DNA of 64,000 nucleotides, taken from NCBI RefSeq assembly GCF_001510895.1, contig NZ_LPWA01000097.1, forward strand, positions 60,737 through 124,736, in the 5' to 3' direction. Source of the stretch: Mesorhizobium loti (lineage in GTDB: Bacteria > Pseudomonadota > Alphaproteobacteria > Rhizobiales > Rhizobiaceae). Numbering within the stretch: position 1 is the stretch's first letter; every line of letters starts with the position of its first letter. Shown piece after piece: positions 54,901-62,166 of this stretch. Below the pieces are notes generated by a model that saw only the letters and a list, made by a program, of their open reading frames with translations, did no database searches and was not told the DNA's origin. A program made the translations under genes and the position numbers.

Positions 54901-55473
54901 GCGCCGGGCGGTCTGATGGACCGGTTCTTCGCGCAGAACCTCGCGCCATTGATCGACATGACGGGCCAGGACTGGACTTGGAAGCCGGATGCTCGCGCCG
55001 GCCGCGACCTTGCCAAGTCGACCCTGAAAGCGTTCCAGTCGGCGGCCGAAATCCGCAATGCCTACTTCCCGTCCGGCGGTTCGGCGCCGTCGGTCTCGAT
55101 CACGTTCACGCCGACCTCGCTGAACGGCGAGGCCGACAGCGCGGTGCTCAATGTCGACGGGCAGACGGTGCAGAGCGCGCAGGCCGGCAACGCGCCGAGC
55201 ACGGTGACATGGCCGAGCGGCGCCGCTTCGGGATCCGCGAGCCTCAGCCTGACGCCGGAAATGCCGGGCCGCGAGTCCGCCCTCAAATTCGAGGGTCCAT
55301 GGGCCTTGAAGCGCCTGCTGGACAAGGCGAGCGTCACCAGCGACGGCAGCAACACCGAAGCGCGCTTCGTGATCGGGGGCCGCGACGTCGCCTACAGAAT
55401 TGAGACCGGGTCGGGGGCCAATCCCTTCCTGCTTCCGGCGTTGTCCGGGTTCAGCTGCCCGAAGGCGTTCTGA
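51940..55473 (+). CDS. T6SS inner-membrane protein TssM (IcmF), copy 2
   Basis: 1177 residues, almost the same length as copy 1. Membrane helices lie near 4-27, 38-62 and 428-452. The cytoplasmic NTPase-like domain has an intact Walker A (GPPGAGKTTAL, about 119-129) followed by GVGGTRLCDWWF and VLIDTAGRY. The periplasmic domain ends in SGFSCPKAF, parallel to FTCPPQI in copy 1. It should assemble with TssL copy 2. No second tssJ or tssK is present, so it must share those with copy 1 or work with only a partial set. Confidence 0.93.
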   Translation: MMRWLLRIFSLLALAGFAAAVWYAGPLIRFAETRPLGPVWLRATIIGVTVAVLALFYGIRFWQRRKAQKAIETAIVRSDDRNDDSPVLEARMSEAIATLKQSSGKRNFLYEIPWYIIIGPPGAGKTTALVNSGLKFPLAGSGNAQPVAGVGGTRLCDWWFTDDAVLIDTAGRYTTQDSDAQRDKASWLAFLGLLKKYRTRQPINGVILAISLADLIGLDDQQLDAHVTEIRSRLRELHETLKIQFPVYLLFTKADLVAGFMDYFGDFDEPRRQKVWGATFQTTDRNRNMVGEAPAEFDTLARQLADEIADRLQDEADPVARIAIFGFPAQFGALRTRIVRFVTSLFDPSRAQVNVSLRGLYFSSGTQEGTPIDQVLGAIGRSFGGASQAHLSGTCRSFFLHDLLAKVIFPEAGWVSFDRAAERRARLARFGGLAAIGLVALVALGVLGLSFSANKSLIASTRQAMAQYRDSADSLLKSTTVTDVDLENVIGLLDQLRTLPAGFETAGQTRPVEESFGLSQRERLLSASKTAYRQALERSFRSRLLVQAERTIQAKMTDPIALYEPLKIYLMLGGKAPKVDDELVVSWMKQDWEENRYPGENNREGRAQLEKHLRAMLTLDDAYDPVFELNQPLVEAAQRSLGRMSLADRASALIKSAVYGARLEDFSVAAKAGSEAQLLFERMDGGELDELDVPGLYTRAGFNGFYLPQLSRIAQMLVDDQWVLGGGGEQGGIDQDLPKLGPELIDRYGKEFSSAWNGALDRLKFKAMLKDKPQYIALSAVASPDSPLDRLFTAIADETTLTKDGAAFQEETGAAQQDTASMAKGLARIGLQIAGGKSQSRAGTSSSATQNAGATVEAQFKPFQALVSGSSGRRPLDALTQNFHDIYQSVKLAADVPSQTERVNANLKLQISTLRANASRLPKQLARMVDAVADEFEGNVAETSMANLNQTLDETVTRPCEEAVNGHYPFASDSMEEISLADFAKLFAPGGLMDRFFAQNLAPLIDMTGQDWTWKPDARAGRDLAKSTLKAFQSAAEIRNAYFPSGGSAPSVSITFTPTSLNGEADSAVLNVDGQTVQSAQAGNAPSTVTWPSGAASGSASLSLTPEMPGRESALKFEGPWALKRLLDKASVTSDGSNTEARFVIGGRDVAYRIETGSGANPFLLPALSGFSCPKAF

Positions 55474-55545
55474 CATGGCAGCGCTCCAGAGCATCGCCTG
55501 CGCCAACCTTCATTTCGGTACTCTAATGTATGCGCTTGTGGCAGA

Positions 55546-56379
55546 GTGGCCTGGGCACGCGGCCCATGGTTCGTCACAGAGGACGCTCGCGAAGCGCTTG
55601 GTGGCAAATTGAGCACTGTCGCCCTTCCCATCGAAAGCTTTGCTGTGAGCCACAAGGGCTGTGTGCGCGACCACAATGAGGACAATTATCTGGTCGAGCC
55701 ACGGACCGGCCTGTGGGTGGTGGCCGACGGGATGGGTGGGCATGAGGCCGGAGAAGTCGCCTCGGCCAGCATCGTCGATCATCTGGCGACGATCGGCATC
55801 GCCAGCTCGGCGCCGGACCTTCGCGCGCGCTTCGAGGACCGGCTGAGCCGCGCCAATGCCGAGATCCGCAACATATCGCGATCGCGCGGCATCACCATCG
55901 GCTCCACCTTCGCCGCCCTGCTCGCGATGGACGGGCGGTTCGCGGGCCTGTGGGCCGGCGACAGCCGCATCTATCTGGTGCGTGGCGGCGCGATCTCGCA
56001 GATTTCCAGGGATCACACCGAAGTGCAGGAGCTTCTCGACCGCGGCATGATCAGCGCGGAGGAAGCGCTCACCTGGCCGCGCCGCAACGTGATCACGCAT
56101 GCCGTCGGCGTCAGCGACGAACTGGAGATCGATTTCCAGCAAGGCGAGCTGATGCCGGGGGATGTCTTCGTCCTCAGCACCGACGGCCTCACCGCGCATG
56201 TCAGCGACGCGGAGATCGAGGCGGCGGTCCAGTCCGCACCGCCGCAGGCGGCGTGTGAGAAGCTGCTGGAGACGGTGCTGGCGCGCGGCGGAACGGACAA
56301 TGTCACCATCGTGCTGGTCAAGGTCGGCGACGGGCGCAACGGACCGCTTCATGCAGGTCGGTCCAGGGCGGAAGGCTGA
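55546..56379 (+). CDS. pppA: PP2C-type protein phosphatase (PppA-like)
   Basis: About 277 residues from a GTG at 55546; a TTG at 55609 with a GGTGG upstream is an equally possible start and removes 21 unconserved residues. PP2C metal motifs are present: RDHNEDNYLV, VVADGMGGHEAGE, GSTFAALL, WAGDSRIYL, LSTDGLTAHV and RGGTDNVTIVLV. It should remove phosphates placed by the kinase encoded 5 bases downstream and so switch the T6SS off. In Agrobacterium the homologue is fused to TagF; here it stands alone. Confidence 0.9.
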   Translation: MAWARGPWFVTEDAREALGGKLSTVALPIESFAVSHKGCVRDHNEDNYLVEPRTGLWVVADGMGGHEAGEVASASIVDHLATIGIASSAPDLRARFEDRLSRANAEIRNISRSRGITIGSTFAALLAMDGRFAGLWAGDSRIYLVRGGAISQISRDHTEVQELLDRGMISAEEALTWPRRNVITHAVGVSDELEIDFQQGELMPGDVFVLSTDGLTAHVSDAEIEAAVQSAPPQAACEKLLETVLARGGTDNVTIVLVKVGDGRNGPLHAGRSRAEG

Positions 56380-56384
56380 GACAG

Positions 56385-58919
56385 ATGAGCGACGACGACA
56401 AGACGCGGATTTCGCCGAATCTCGCCTATGCAGGCGTGGGCACGCAGCTCAGCGGCATTTACGAGCTCGACGAACGGATCGCGTCCGGCGGCATGGGCGA
56501 GGTCTATCGCGGCCACAACATCCAGACCGGCGACCATGTCGCGATCAAGATCGTGCTGCCCGAATTCGCCCGCGACCAGACGATCCTGTCTCTGTTCCGC
56601 AAGGAAGCGTCGATCCTCAACCATTTGTCGCATGACGCTGTCGTGCGATACCACGTCTTCACCATCGATGCGGGGATCGGCCGTCCCTACCTCGCGATGG
56701 AGTTCGTGGACGGCCAGTCGCTGTTCGATGTCATGCGGCACGGTCCCATGTCGCCGCCGGATGTCCGCCGGCTTTGCCATCGCCTCGCCTCGGGCTTGAG
56801 CGCCGTGCATCAGGCCGGCGCGGTCCACCGCGATCTCTCGCCCGACAACATCATCCTGCCAGGCGGCCGGGTCGAGCGCGCCAAGATCATCGATTTCGGC
56901 ATCGCGCGCTCGGCGAATGTCGGCGGCGAGACGCTGATCGGCGGAAAGTTCGCCGGCAAATATAATTACGTCTCGCCCGAACAGCTCGGCCTCTATGGCG
57001 GCGAGGTCAGCGAACAGTCCGACATCTACAGCCTCGGACTGGTGCTGGCCGCAGCCCTTCGCGGAAAGCCGCTCGACATGAGCGGCTCGCAATATGAGGT
57101 TGTCGAGAAGCGCAGGACAGTGCCGGACCTGTCCGACATCGACCCCGATTTCCGTATGCTCCTCGAAGCGATGCTGCAGCCGGATCCCCGCGAACGGCCG
57201 GCAAGCATGGCCGAGATTGCCCGGGCAACGCGTGACGAAGATGTCGACGCGACCTTGCCGCCGCCCGCGTCTTTCACGCAGCGCGAGCGCTCGGGTCTGC
57301 CGCGCGCCGGCTGGACCTCTCTGCCGAATTCCAGCCCCCCGGCTTCGACGGTTCCCGGCGAACCACGCTTCGTCCCGCATGTACGGCCGGCGCTTCTGTC
57401 CGAGCCGCGGCCTTCGCCGCAGGCAACTCCGCCGAGAGCCGCCACGGCTGCGGTGCAGAAAAAGGCTTCGAGGACACCAGCCATCGCATTTAGCGCGGTG
57501 GCGGCGCTGGCTATCGTGGCGGGCGCCGGCCTCTATTTCAGCGGCGTCATGTCGCCTCCGCCGCCGGCAGTTGAAAAGCCCGCGCCTCTCGCGCCTAAGC
57601 CTGCTCCAAAGCCGGTGACGGAGACGCCCAAGCCTCAACCGGAGGAGCCGAAGCCCCTGCCCTCGACCCCCAGCAATGCCGCCGGCAATGAGCCGGCAAA
57701 GCCTGTTCAGCCTGCGCCACCGCAAACGGAAGCCGAGGCGCCCCACGAGGAAAAGCCGGTGGATGCGGCGGCCGAGCAGAAGCCCAATCAGCCTGCCGAA
57801 ACGCCGATGCCGATCCCAAAATCTCAGCCGCCGACGGCGGAGGTCGAGCAGCCCGCCCAAAAAACGCCACCGGCGGCCCAGCCGGGGAACGTCACCCAAA
57901 ATCAGGCGCCGATCCCGCAGCCAACTGAGATCGGGCCTGCGAAACCGCCAGCCGAGACACCGCCAACTCCAGCACCGAAGGCGGCGGACAGCCAGAAACC
58001 GGCGCAACCGGCCGGCGAGCCGCCGGCGGCCAAGCCCAAGGTATCGGACATCATCGAAGCTCTGTCCAAGCAGCCCAAACAGCAGACTCCCTCGCCTGTC
58101 GAAAACCAGGCATCGGCGCCGCCTTCCAACCACCCGACAACGTCCGAAGCGGCTAGCCAGCCGGCAAAACCGAGCGCATCGACACAACCGGCATCACCGC
58201 CGCAGCCGCCGCCTGCAGCCAAGCCACCCCAGAATACGGACGTCGCCATCAACCTGCCCAAGCCGGCGGTTCCGCCGCCGGCAAACGAGCTGGCTCAGCG
58301 CGCCGCATGGGTGCGCGACTTCAGCGGCGGCGATTGCTTCTATGCGAGCCTGACGTCGGCAACGGACAGCGCCGCGGCGATCGAGGGTTTTGGAACCGCG
58401 GTGCAGCCCTTCGAGCAGATGCTCAACGATTTCCAGGCGAAATTCCATCTCGAGCCGGACATCAGCGTGCGTCTTATCGACCCGCCGCAATGCGAGGTGA
58501 CCAACTTCCTTCGCTTTCTCGACCGGAGCGGGGCCGAGCGGCCGCAACTCGTTCTCGACCGGACATCCGTGGCGGACGGCTCGCCGATCAACGGCACGCT
58601 GGCGACGCGCGGCGGGCTCATCTCCAACGTGATGCTGATCGACCACAAGGGCATCGCCTTCAACTTGGACGACCGCATGGTCGCGCAGGCGGACAAAGCG
58701 ACGTTCAGCATCCCGATCGGGCTCGGCGGCGCCGACAAGGCGGCCGGCAAGGCCGTGCCGCAGATCATGCTGGTGATCACCGGGCCCAAGGACATCCAGG
58801 CCGCGATGTTCTCGCGGCCGACGCCGGCCTCGGAGCTGTTGCCCAAGATCCTTGAGGAGATCGAGGCCGACGGTTCCCAGTTCTCCGCCACCGCCAAGTA
58901 TTTCCGGCTTGGCGGATAG
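56385..58919 (+). CDS. ppkA: Transmembrane Ser/Thr protein kinase (PpkA-like)
   Basis: 844 residues. The cytoplasmic kinase domain spans about 25-285: glycine loop ASGGMGEVY (33-41), catalytic Lys55 in VAIK, HRDLSPDN at 148-155, DFG from Asp170, and an SPEQL segment after the activation loop. The usual lysine of HRDLKxxN is a serine here. A membrane helix lies at about 364-388. A long Pro/Ala/Lys-rich stretch (about 390-630) leads to a periplasmic domain (640-844) with one cysteine pair (GGDCFYASLT, PPQCEV). It probably senses an envelope cue and phosphorylates FHA/TssL proteins to trigger firing. Confidence 0.9.
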   Translation: MSDDDKTRISPNLAYAGVGTQLSGIYELDERIASGGMGEVYRGHNIQTGDHVAIKIVLPEFARDQTILSLFRKEASILNHLSHDAVVRYHVFTIDAGIGRPYLAMEFVDGQSLFDVMRHGPMSPPDVRRLCHRLASGLSAVHQAGAVHRDLSPDNIILPGGRVERAKIIDFGIARSANVGGETLIGGKFAGKYNYVSPEQLGLYGGEVSEQSDIYSLGLVLAAALRGKPLDMSGSQYEVVEKRRTVPDLSDIDPDFRMLLEAMLQPDPRERPASMAEIARATRDEDVDATLPPPASFTQRERSGLPRAGWTSLPNSSPPASTVPGEPRFVPHVRPALLSEPRPSPQATPPRAATAAVQKKASRTPAIAFSAVAALAIVAGAGLYFSGVMSPPPPAVEKPAPLAPKPAPKPVTETPKPQPEEPKPLPSTPSNAAGNEPAKPVQPAPPQTEAEAPHEEKPVDAAAEQKPNQPAETPMPIPKSQPPTAEVEQPAQKTPPAAQPGNVTQNQAPIPQPTEIGPAKPPAETPPTPAPKAADSQKPAQPAGEPPAAKPKVSDIIEALSKQPKQQTPSPVENQASAPPSNHPTTSEAASQPAKPSASTQPASPPQPPPAAKPPQNTDVAINLPKPAVPPPANELAQRAAWVRDFSGGDCFYASLTSATDSAAAIEGFGTAVQPFEQMLNDFQAKFHLEPDISVRLIDPPQCEVTNFLRFLDRSGAERPQLVLDRTSVADGSPINGTLATRGGLISNVMLIDHKGIAFNLDDRMVAQADKATFSIPIGLGGADKAAGKAVPQIMLVITGPKDIQAAMFSRPTPASELLPKILEEIEADGSQFSATAKYFRLGG

Positions 58920-58931
58920 ACATGGACGACG

Positions 58932-59516
58932 ATGGAACTCCGCAGCCCGCGTTCATTGTCCCAACTACGGCTACGCATGAAGCGCGGCTGGTTCACCCTG
59001 CCTGACCGGGCGAGGCTTGCCGCGTTTCTGGAGCGTTTCACCGCTTCACGGCGAACCGCTCCACCTCTTTGCCTTGACGCAATTCCGGACGGAAAACCGC
59101 TACGCACTTTTCCTGGAATTGCTCTGGGCACGGCACTGCTCTCGATCTTTTTGACCGACCGTGCGCATGCCGAATTCACCGTCTGCAACCAGACGCTCGA
59201 CGTCGTCAACCTTGCCGTCGGACAGAAGGTCGACGATGCCGACCAGACCGACGGCTGGTGGACCATCGGCGCCAACCAGTGCGTCAACGTCATCCGCGAG
59301 GAGTTGACCAACCGCTACATCTACATCTACGCCACGGACGTCTTCGGTCACGCGATCCTCAACGGATCGATCGATATGTGCATCGACCGGCGCCGCTTCT
59401 CGATCCGCGGCATCGATGAATGCTGGCAACGCGGCCATATCGCCGCGCGCTTCGTCGAGGTCGACACGCTCGAGCAGGTGCGCTGGACCTATTTCCTGAC
59501 CGGAAACAGCCCGTGA
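58932..59516 (+). CDS. DUF1036 secreted protein carrying an in-frame palindromic repeat in its leader
   Basis: 194 residues from 58932, or 179 from the ATG at 58977. The C-terminal 110 residues are a DUF1036 domain (FTVCNQTLDVVNLAVGQ, GWWTIGANQCVNVI, VFGHAIL) with several cysteines. It is preceded by a hydrophobic stretch and a cleavage-like RAHA-EF, so it looks exported. The palindromic repeat copy 3 (59079-59122) is translated in frame as AIPDGKPLRTFPGIA and supplies part of the hydrophobic leader. A separate short frame from 58922 runs through the same start area, so the true start is unsure. It sits between the kinase and the peptidoglycan hydrolase genes. Confidence 0.75.
   Translation: MELRSPRSLSQLRLRMKRGWFTLPDRARLAAFLERFTASRRTAPPLCLDAIPDGKPLRTFPGIALGTALLSIFLTDRAHAEFTVCNQTLDVVNLAVGQKVDDADQTDGWWTIGANQCVNVIREELTNRYIYIYATDVFGHAILNGSIDMCIDRRRFSIRGIDECWQRGHIAARFVEVDTLEQVRWTYFLTGNSP
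59079..59122. repeat. Palindromic repeat, copy 3, inside a coding frame
   Basis: Outer arms GCAATTCC (59079-59086) and GGAATTGC (59115-59122), inner arms GGAAAA (59091-59096) and TTTTCC (59108-59113), core CCGCTACGCAC. It is the inverse orientation of copy 2 with only a few differences. The element begins on a codon boundary of the DUF1036 frame and contains no stop in it. Confidence 0.85.
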
Positions 59517-61939
59517 CGCACAGCATCGACACCAGCTTCAAATTGAAGAAGCAGGCGCGCCTGGCCGAGCGCCGGCGCAAGCTCTGGCGCTGGGCTCTTT
59601 CCGCTGTTGCCGTGCTCGCCGTCGTTTCCATGGCGACGGGTTTCTACCTCACCAAGGACTACTGGTCGTTCGGCGACGAGGACGAGGAACTGCACCCTGT
59701 CGAGGGCATGGAGGACGTGCCGCCCGACGCGTCGGTCTATGTGCCTGCGATCATCGACCTCGCCGGAGATCCGATGTGGATCACGCTGGCGCCCGATGCC
59801 GACACGGCAACGAAGGGCCGCATTGTCGCGCGCCCGGCCGAGCTCGACAGTTCCGGCGCCTCGCCGCAGATCGAAATCCTCTCCGACGTGATGCTGAGCG
59901 CCAGCGAAAAATTCATGACGACGATACCGTCGACCCAGGAGGATTTCGCCTTCTTCCAGGCGCAGCGGCAAACCGCGGCAAAATCTCCGGCTACAGCGCC
60001 CGACGATCAACAAGCCGCGCCTCCCGCTCCGGCTGCAACCGACGACCTGCAAGGCGATCTGGAGAACGACCTGCAGCCGGCGCCAGACGAGGGCGAAGCC
60101 CCAGCCGGTTCAGCGCCCAAGGCCGACGCCGACGACCCGGAGGCCGGCTGGGGCGAGACCGTCGATCAGGGCGAAGCCGCCCTTCCCGCTTTCAAGAAGA
60201 CCGCGATCGAGAACAACACAACGGTTGCGGCCGTCACCAGCGAATACCAGCGCTTCGAGGCGACCGAAGACACGTTCGTAAAAATCCTCAACGACCGCAG
60301 CCTGGACAGCGTCGTCGCCGACGCGCATTTCTCCGCCGACGGCGCGAAGCTCGCCGGCGAAGCCTTGAAGGCGCTGTTCAACCGCGACGGATTGCAGGCG
60401 GGCTACGTGGTGGCCATGCGCGGCTTCAAGCCGAACCGCGAGACGGCGACCATGTCGCTCATGCAGGTCTCGATCTATGCCAGGAACGTCTATGTCGGCA
60501 CGCTGACGCGCAATGCGGCGGGCGCGTTCGTGTCGGGCGTCGACCCCTGGGTGCGCGAGGATCTGTTCAACTATTCGGGCGCATCCGACGAAGGAGGGCC
60601 CAAGCGGCAATACCGCCTGCTCGATGCGATCTATTCGACGGCCGCCCGCAACAAGGTCCCGACCAGCGTCATCGGCGAGGCGATCATGTATCTGTCGCGG
60701 GGACAGGATCTCGACGCCTTCGCCAGCGAGGACCAGCGTCTGGTGCTGATCTACTCGCAGACGCCGCGCGGCCAGGGCGAGATTTCCGGACGGGTTCTCT
60801 ATGTCGGCGTCCAGGGCGCAGAAAAGAGCCTGGACTGTTTCGTCTTCCAGCAGAGCGACGGGCAGTATGCATGCGTCACCGGCAATGACGAGGTTCGTTC
60901 GTTGAACGTGACCAACGGCATGGTCACGCCGGTCAGCGGTGTGATGACCTCGACCTTCGGTCCGCGCAAGCACCCGATCCTCGGCACGGTTCGCATCCAC
61001 AAAGGCGTCGACTGGGCCGCTCCGGTCGGCACGCCGATCATGGCGGCCTTCGACGGCGAGATATCCTTCCAGGGCGATGGCGGCAGCTATGGCAATCTGG
61101 TCAAGATCGCGCATGCCAACGGGCGCGAGACGCGCTACGCGCATATGCAGAAATTCGCCATCGCAAGCGGCGTCGGCACCAAGGTGAAGGCTGGCGACGT
61201 CATCGGCTATATCGGCACCACCGGCCTTTCGACCGGGCCGCATCTGCATTTCGAGCTCTACCAGAACGGCGAGGCGATCGATCCGCTGGGAACGGTCACA
61301 ATGGTTGCCACCTATGCTTCTACCGGTTCCGGCGGTTCCGCCGATGCCGCCGTCGAGACGCTGACCGACCGGATCGTGCATGTCGAAAGCGGCGGCAGCG
61401 CACGGGCCAAGAACCCGTTGTCCTCGGCAACCGGCGCCGGACAGTTCATCACCAAGACCTGGATCCGGATGATGAACACCTATCGGCCCGATCTTGCCCG
61501 CTCGCTGTCGACCGCCGACCTGCTGGCGCTTCGCTACGACGCCACGCTGTCGCGCGAGATGGTGCGCAACCTGGCGCGCGAGGGCGAAGCCTATCTTCGC
61601 GCCCGCGGCCACCAGATCACCGCCGGGCGGCTCTATCTCTGCCATTTCCTGGGCATGGAAGGCGCGGCCCAGGTGCTGGCGGCGCCGGGCTCGGCGCAAC
61701 TGAGTGCCGTGCTCGGATCAGCCGTCATCCAGGCCAACCCGTTCCTCACCGGCAAGACCACCAGCTACGTCGTCGACTGGGCCGAACGGAAGATGGGTCA
61801 GAAGGTGACCCGCGTGGCATCCGATCAGAGCCGGCAGACGACGACGCAGATCCGGCAGACCTCGCCTGAGTTCGAAAAATACAAGCAGGCAATAACGGCG
61901 CTGGTCAATTCGATTCAAAGTGCGATCGAGCCTGGTTAA
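59513..61939 (+). CDS. Membrane-anchored peptidoglycan hydrolase: LytM (M23) peptidase plus lysozyme-like domain
   Basis: 808 residues, GTG start overlapping the DUF1036 stop. One N-terminal membrane helix (about 25-45) is followed by a long acidic Pro/Ala/Asp linker. The M23 LytM domain has the full zinc site (H496 and D500 in HKGVD; H577 and H579 in HLHFE). After it, an SLT/lysozyme-like domain starts at VESGG (Glu625 as likely catalytic acid) with SSATGAGQFITKTW. It can in principle cut both peptide and glycan bonds in the periplasm. The likely role is making room for T6SS passage through the wall; an effector role is possible but the anchor argues against it. Confidence 0.85.
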   Translation: MTHSIDTSFKLKKQARLAERRRKLWRWALSAVAVLAVVSMATGFYLTKDYWSFGDEDEELHPVEGMEDVPPDASVYVPAIIDLAGDPMWITLAPDADTATKGRIVARPAELDSSGASPQIEILSDVMLSASEKFMTTIPSTQEDFAFFQAQRQTAAKSPATAPDDQQAAPPAPAATDDLQGDLENDLQPAPDEGEAPAGSAPKADADDPEAGWGETVDQGEAALPAFKKTAIENNTTVAAVTSEYQRFEATEDTFVKILNDRSLDSVVADAHFSADGAKLAGEALKALFNRDGLQAGYVVAMRGFKPNRETATMSLMQVSIYARNVYVGTLTRNAAGAFVSGVDPWVREDLFNYSGASDEGGPKRQYRLLDAIYSTAARNKVPTSVIGEAIMYLSRGQDLDAFASEDQRLVLIYSQTPRGQGEISGRVLYVGVQGAEKSLDCFVFQQSDGQYACVTGNDEVRSLNVTNGMVTPVSGVMTSTFGPRKHPILGTVRIHKGVDWAAPVGTPIMAAFDGEISFQGDGGSYGNLVKIAHANGRETRYAHMQKFAIASGVGTKVKAGDVIGYIGTTGLSTGPHLHFELYQNGEAIDPLGTVTMVATYASTGSGGSADAAVETLTDRIVHVESGGSARAKNPLSSATGAGQFITKTWIRMMNTYRPDLARSLSTADLLALRYDATLSREMVRNLAREGEAYLRARGHQITAGRLYLCHFLGMEGAAQVLAAPGSAQLSAVLGSAVIQANPFLTGKTTSYVVDWAERKMGQKVTRVASDQSRQTTTQIRQTSPEFEKYKQAITALVNSIQSAIEPG

Positions 61940-62166
61940 CCGCAGGTTTCGGTCCACCAAAGGTCGCAGCTGGGCAGCCAAGCGGTTTGGTTTTCATGCT
62001 TGCGAATGGTATATTAGCGCATGGTCGCAAAGTTTTTTGTGAACCAAAACTGTGGTCGAGATCACATACGTCCAGAAGCCATTTTGGCAGAAGCGACTTT
62101 GTCGCGAGCGGAATTTAGCATGCGCAGACAACGATAGCGCGCCCCTGCGGGGCGGAGGGCTGATCC
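61940..62166 (+). promoter_or_regulatory. Promoter region and leader hairpin of the caspase-like gene
   Basis: A sigma-70-like pair, TTGGTT (61987-61992) and TATATT (62010-62015), is spaced by exactly 17 bases. The transcript leader would contain a GC hairpin (CGCCCC/GGGGCG, 62141-62155, loop TGC) that abuts the GGAGGG ribosome-binding site, so translation of the caspase-like gene could be structure-controlled. The stretch is AT-rich compared with neighbours. It suggests the caspase-like gene is transcribed apart from the T6SS operon. Confidence 0.45.

Noticed and set aside
49031..55473. The second FHA-TssL-TssM set as an independent second T6SS
   Set aside because: No second sheath, Hcp, baseplate, TssK or TssJ genes are present in the window, so it cannot be a stand-alone system here.
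56349..58187. 612-residue open frame on the minus strand over the kinase gene
   Set aside because: Arg/Leu/Gly-rich artefact of the Pro/Ala-rich kinase linker read backwards.
58922..59005. Short frame beginning MDDDGTPQPAF between the kinase and the DUF1036 gene
   Set aside because: Only 27 codons, no conserved pattern; mentioned only because it makes the DUF1036 start uncertain.
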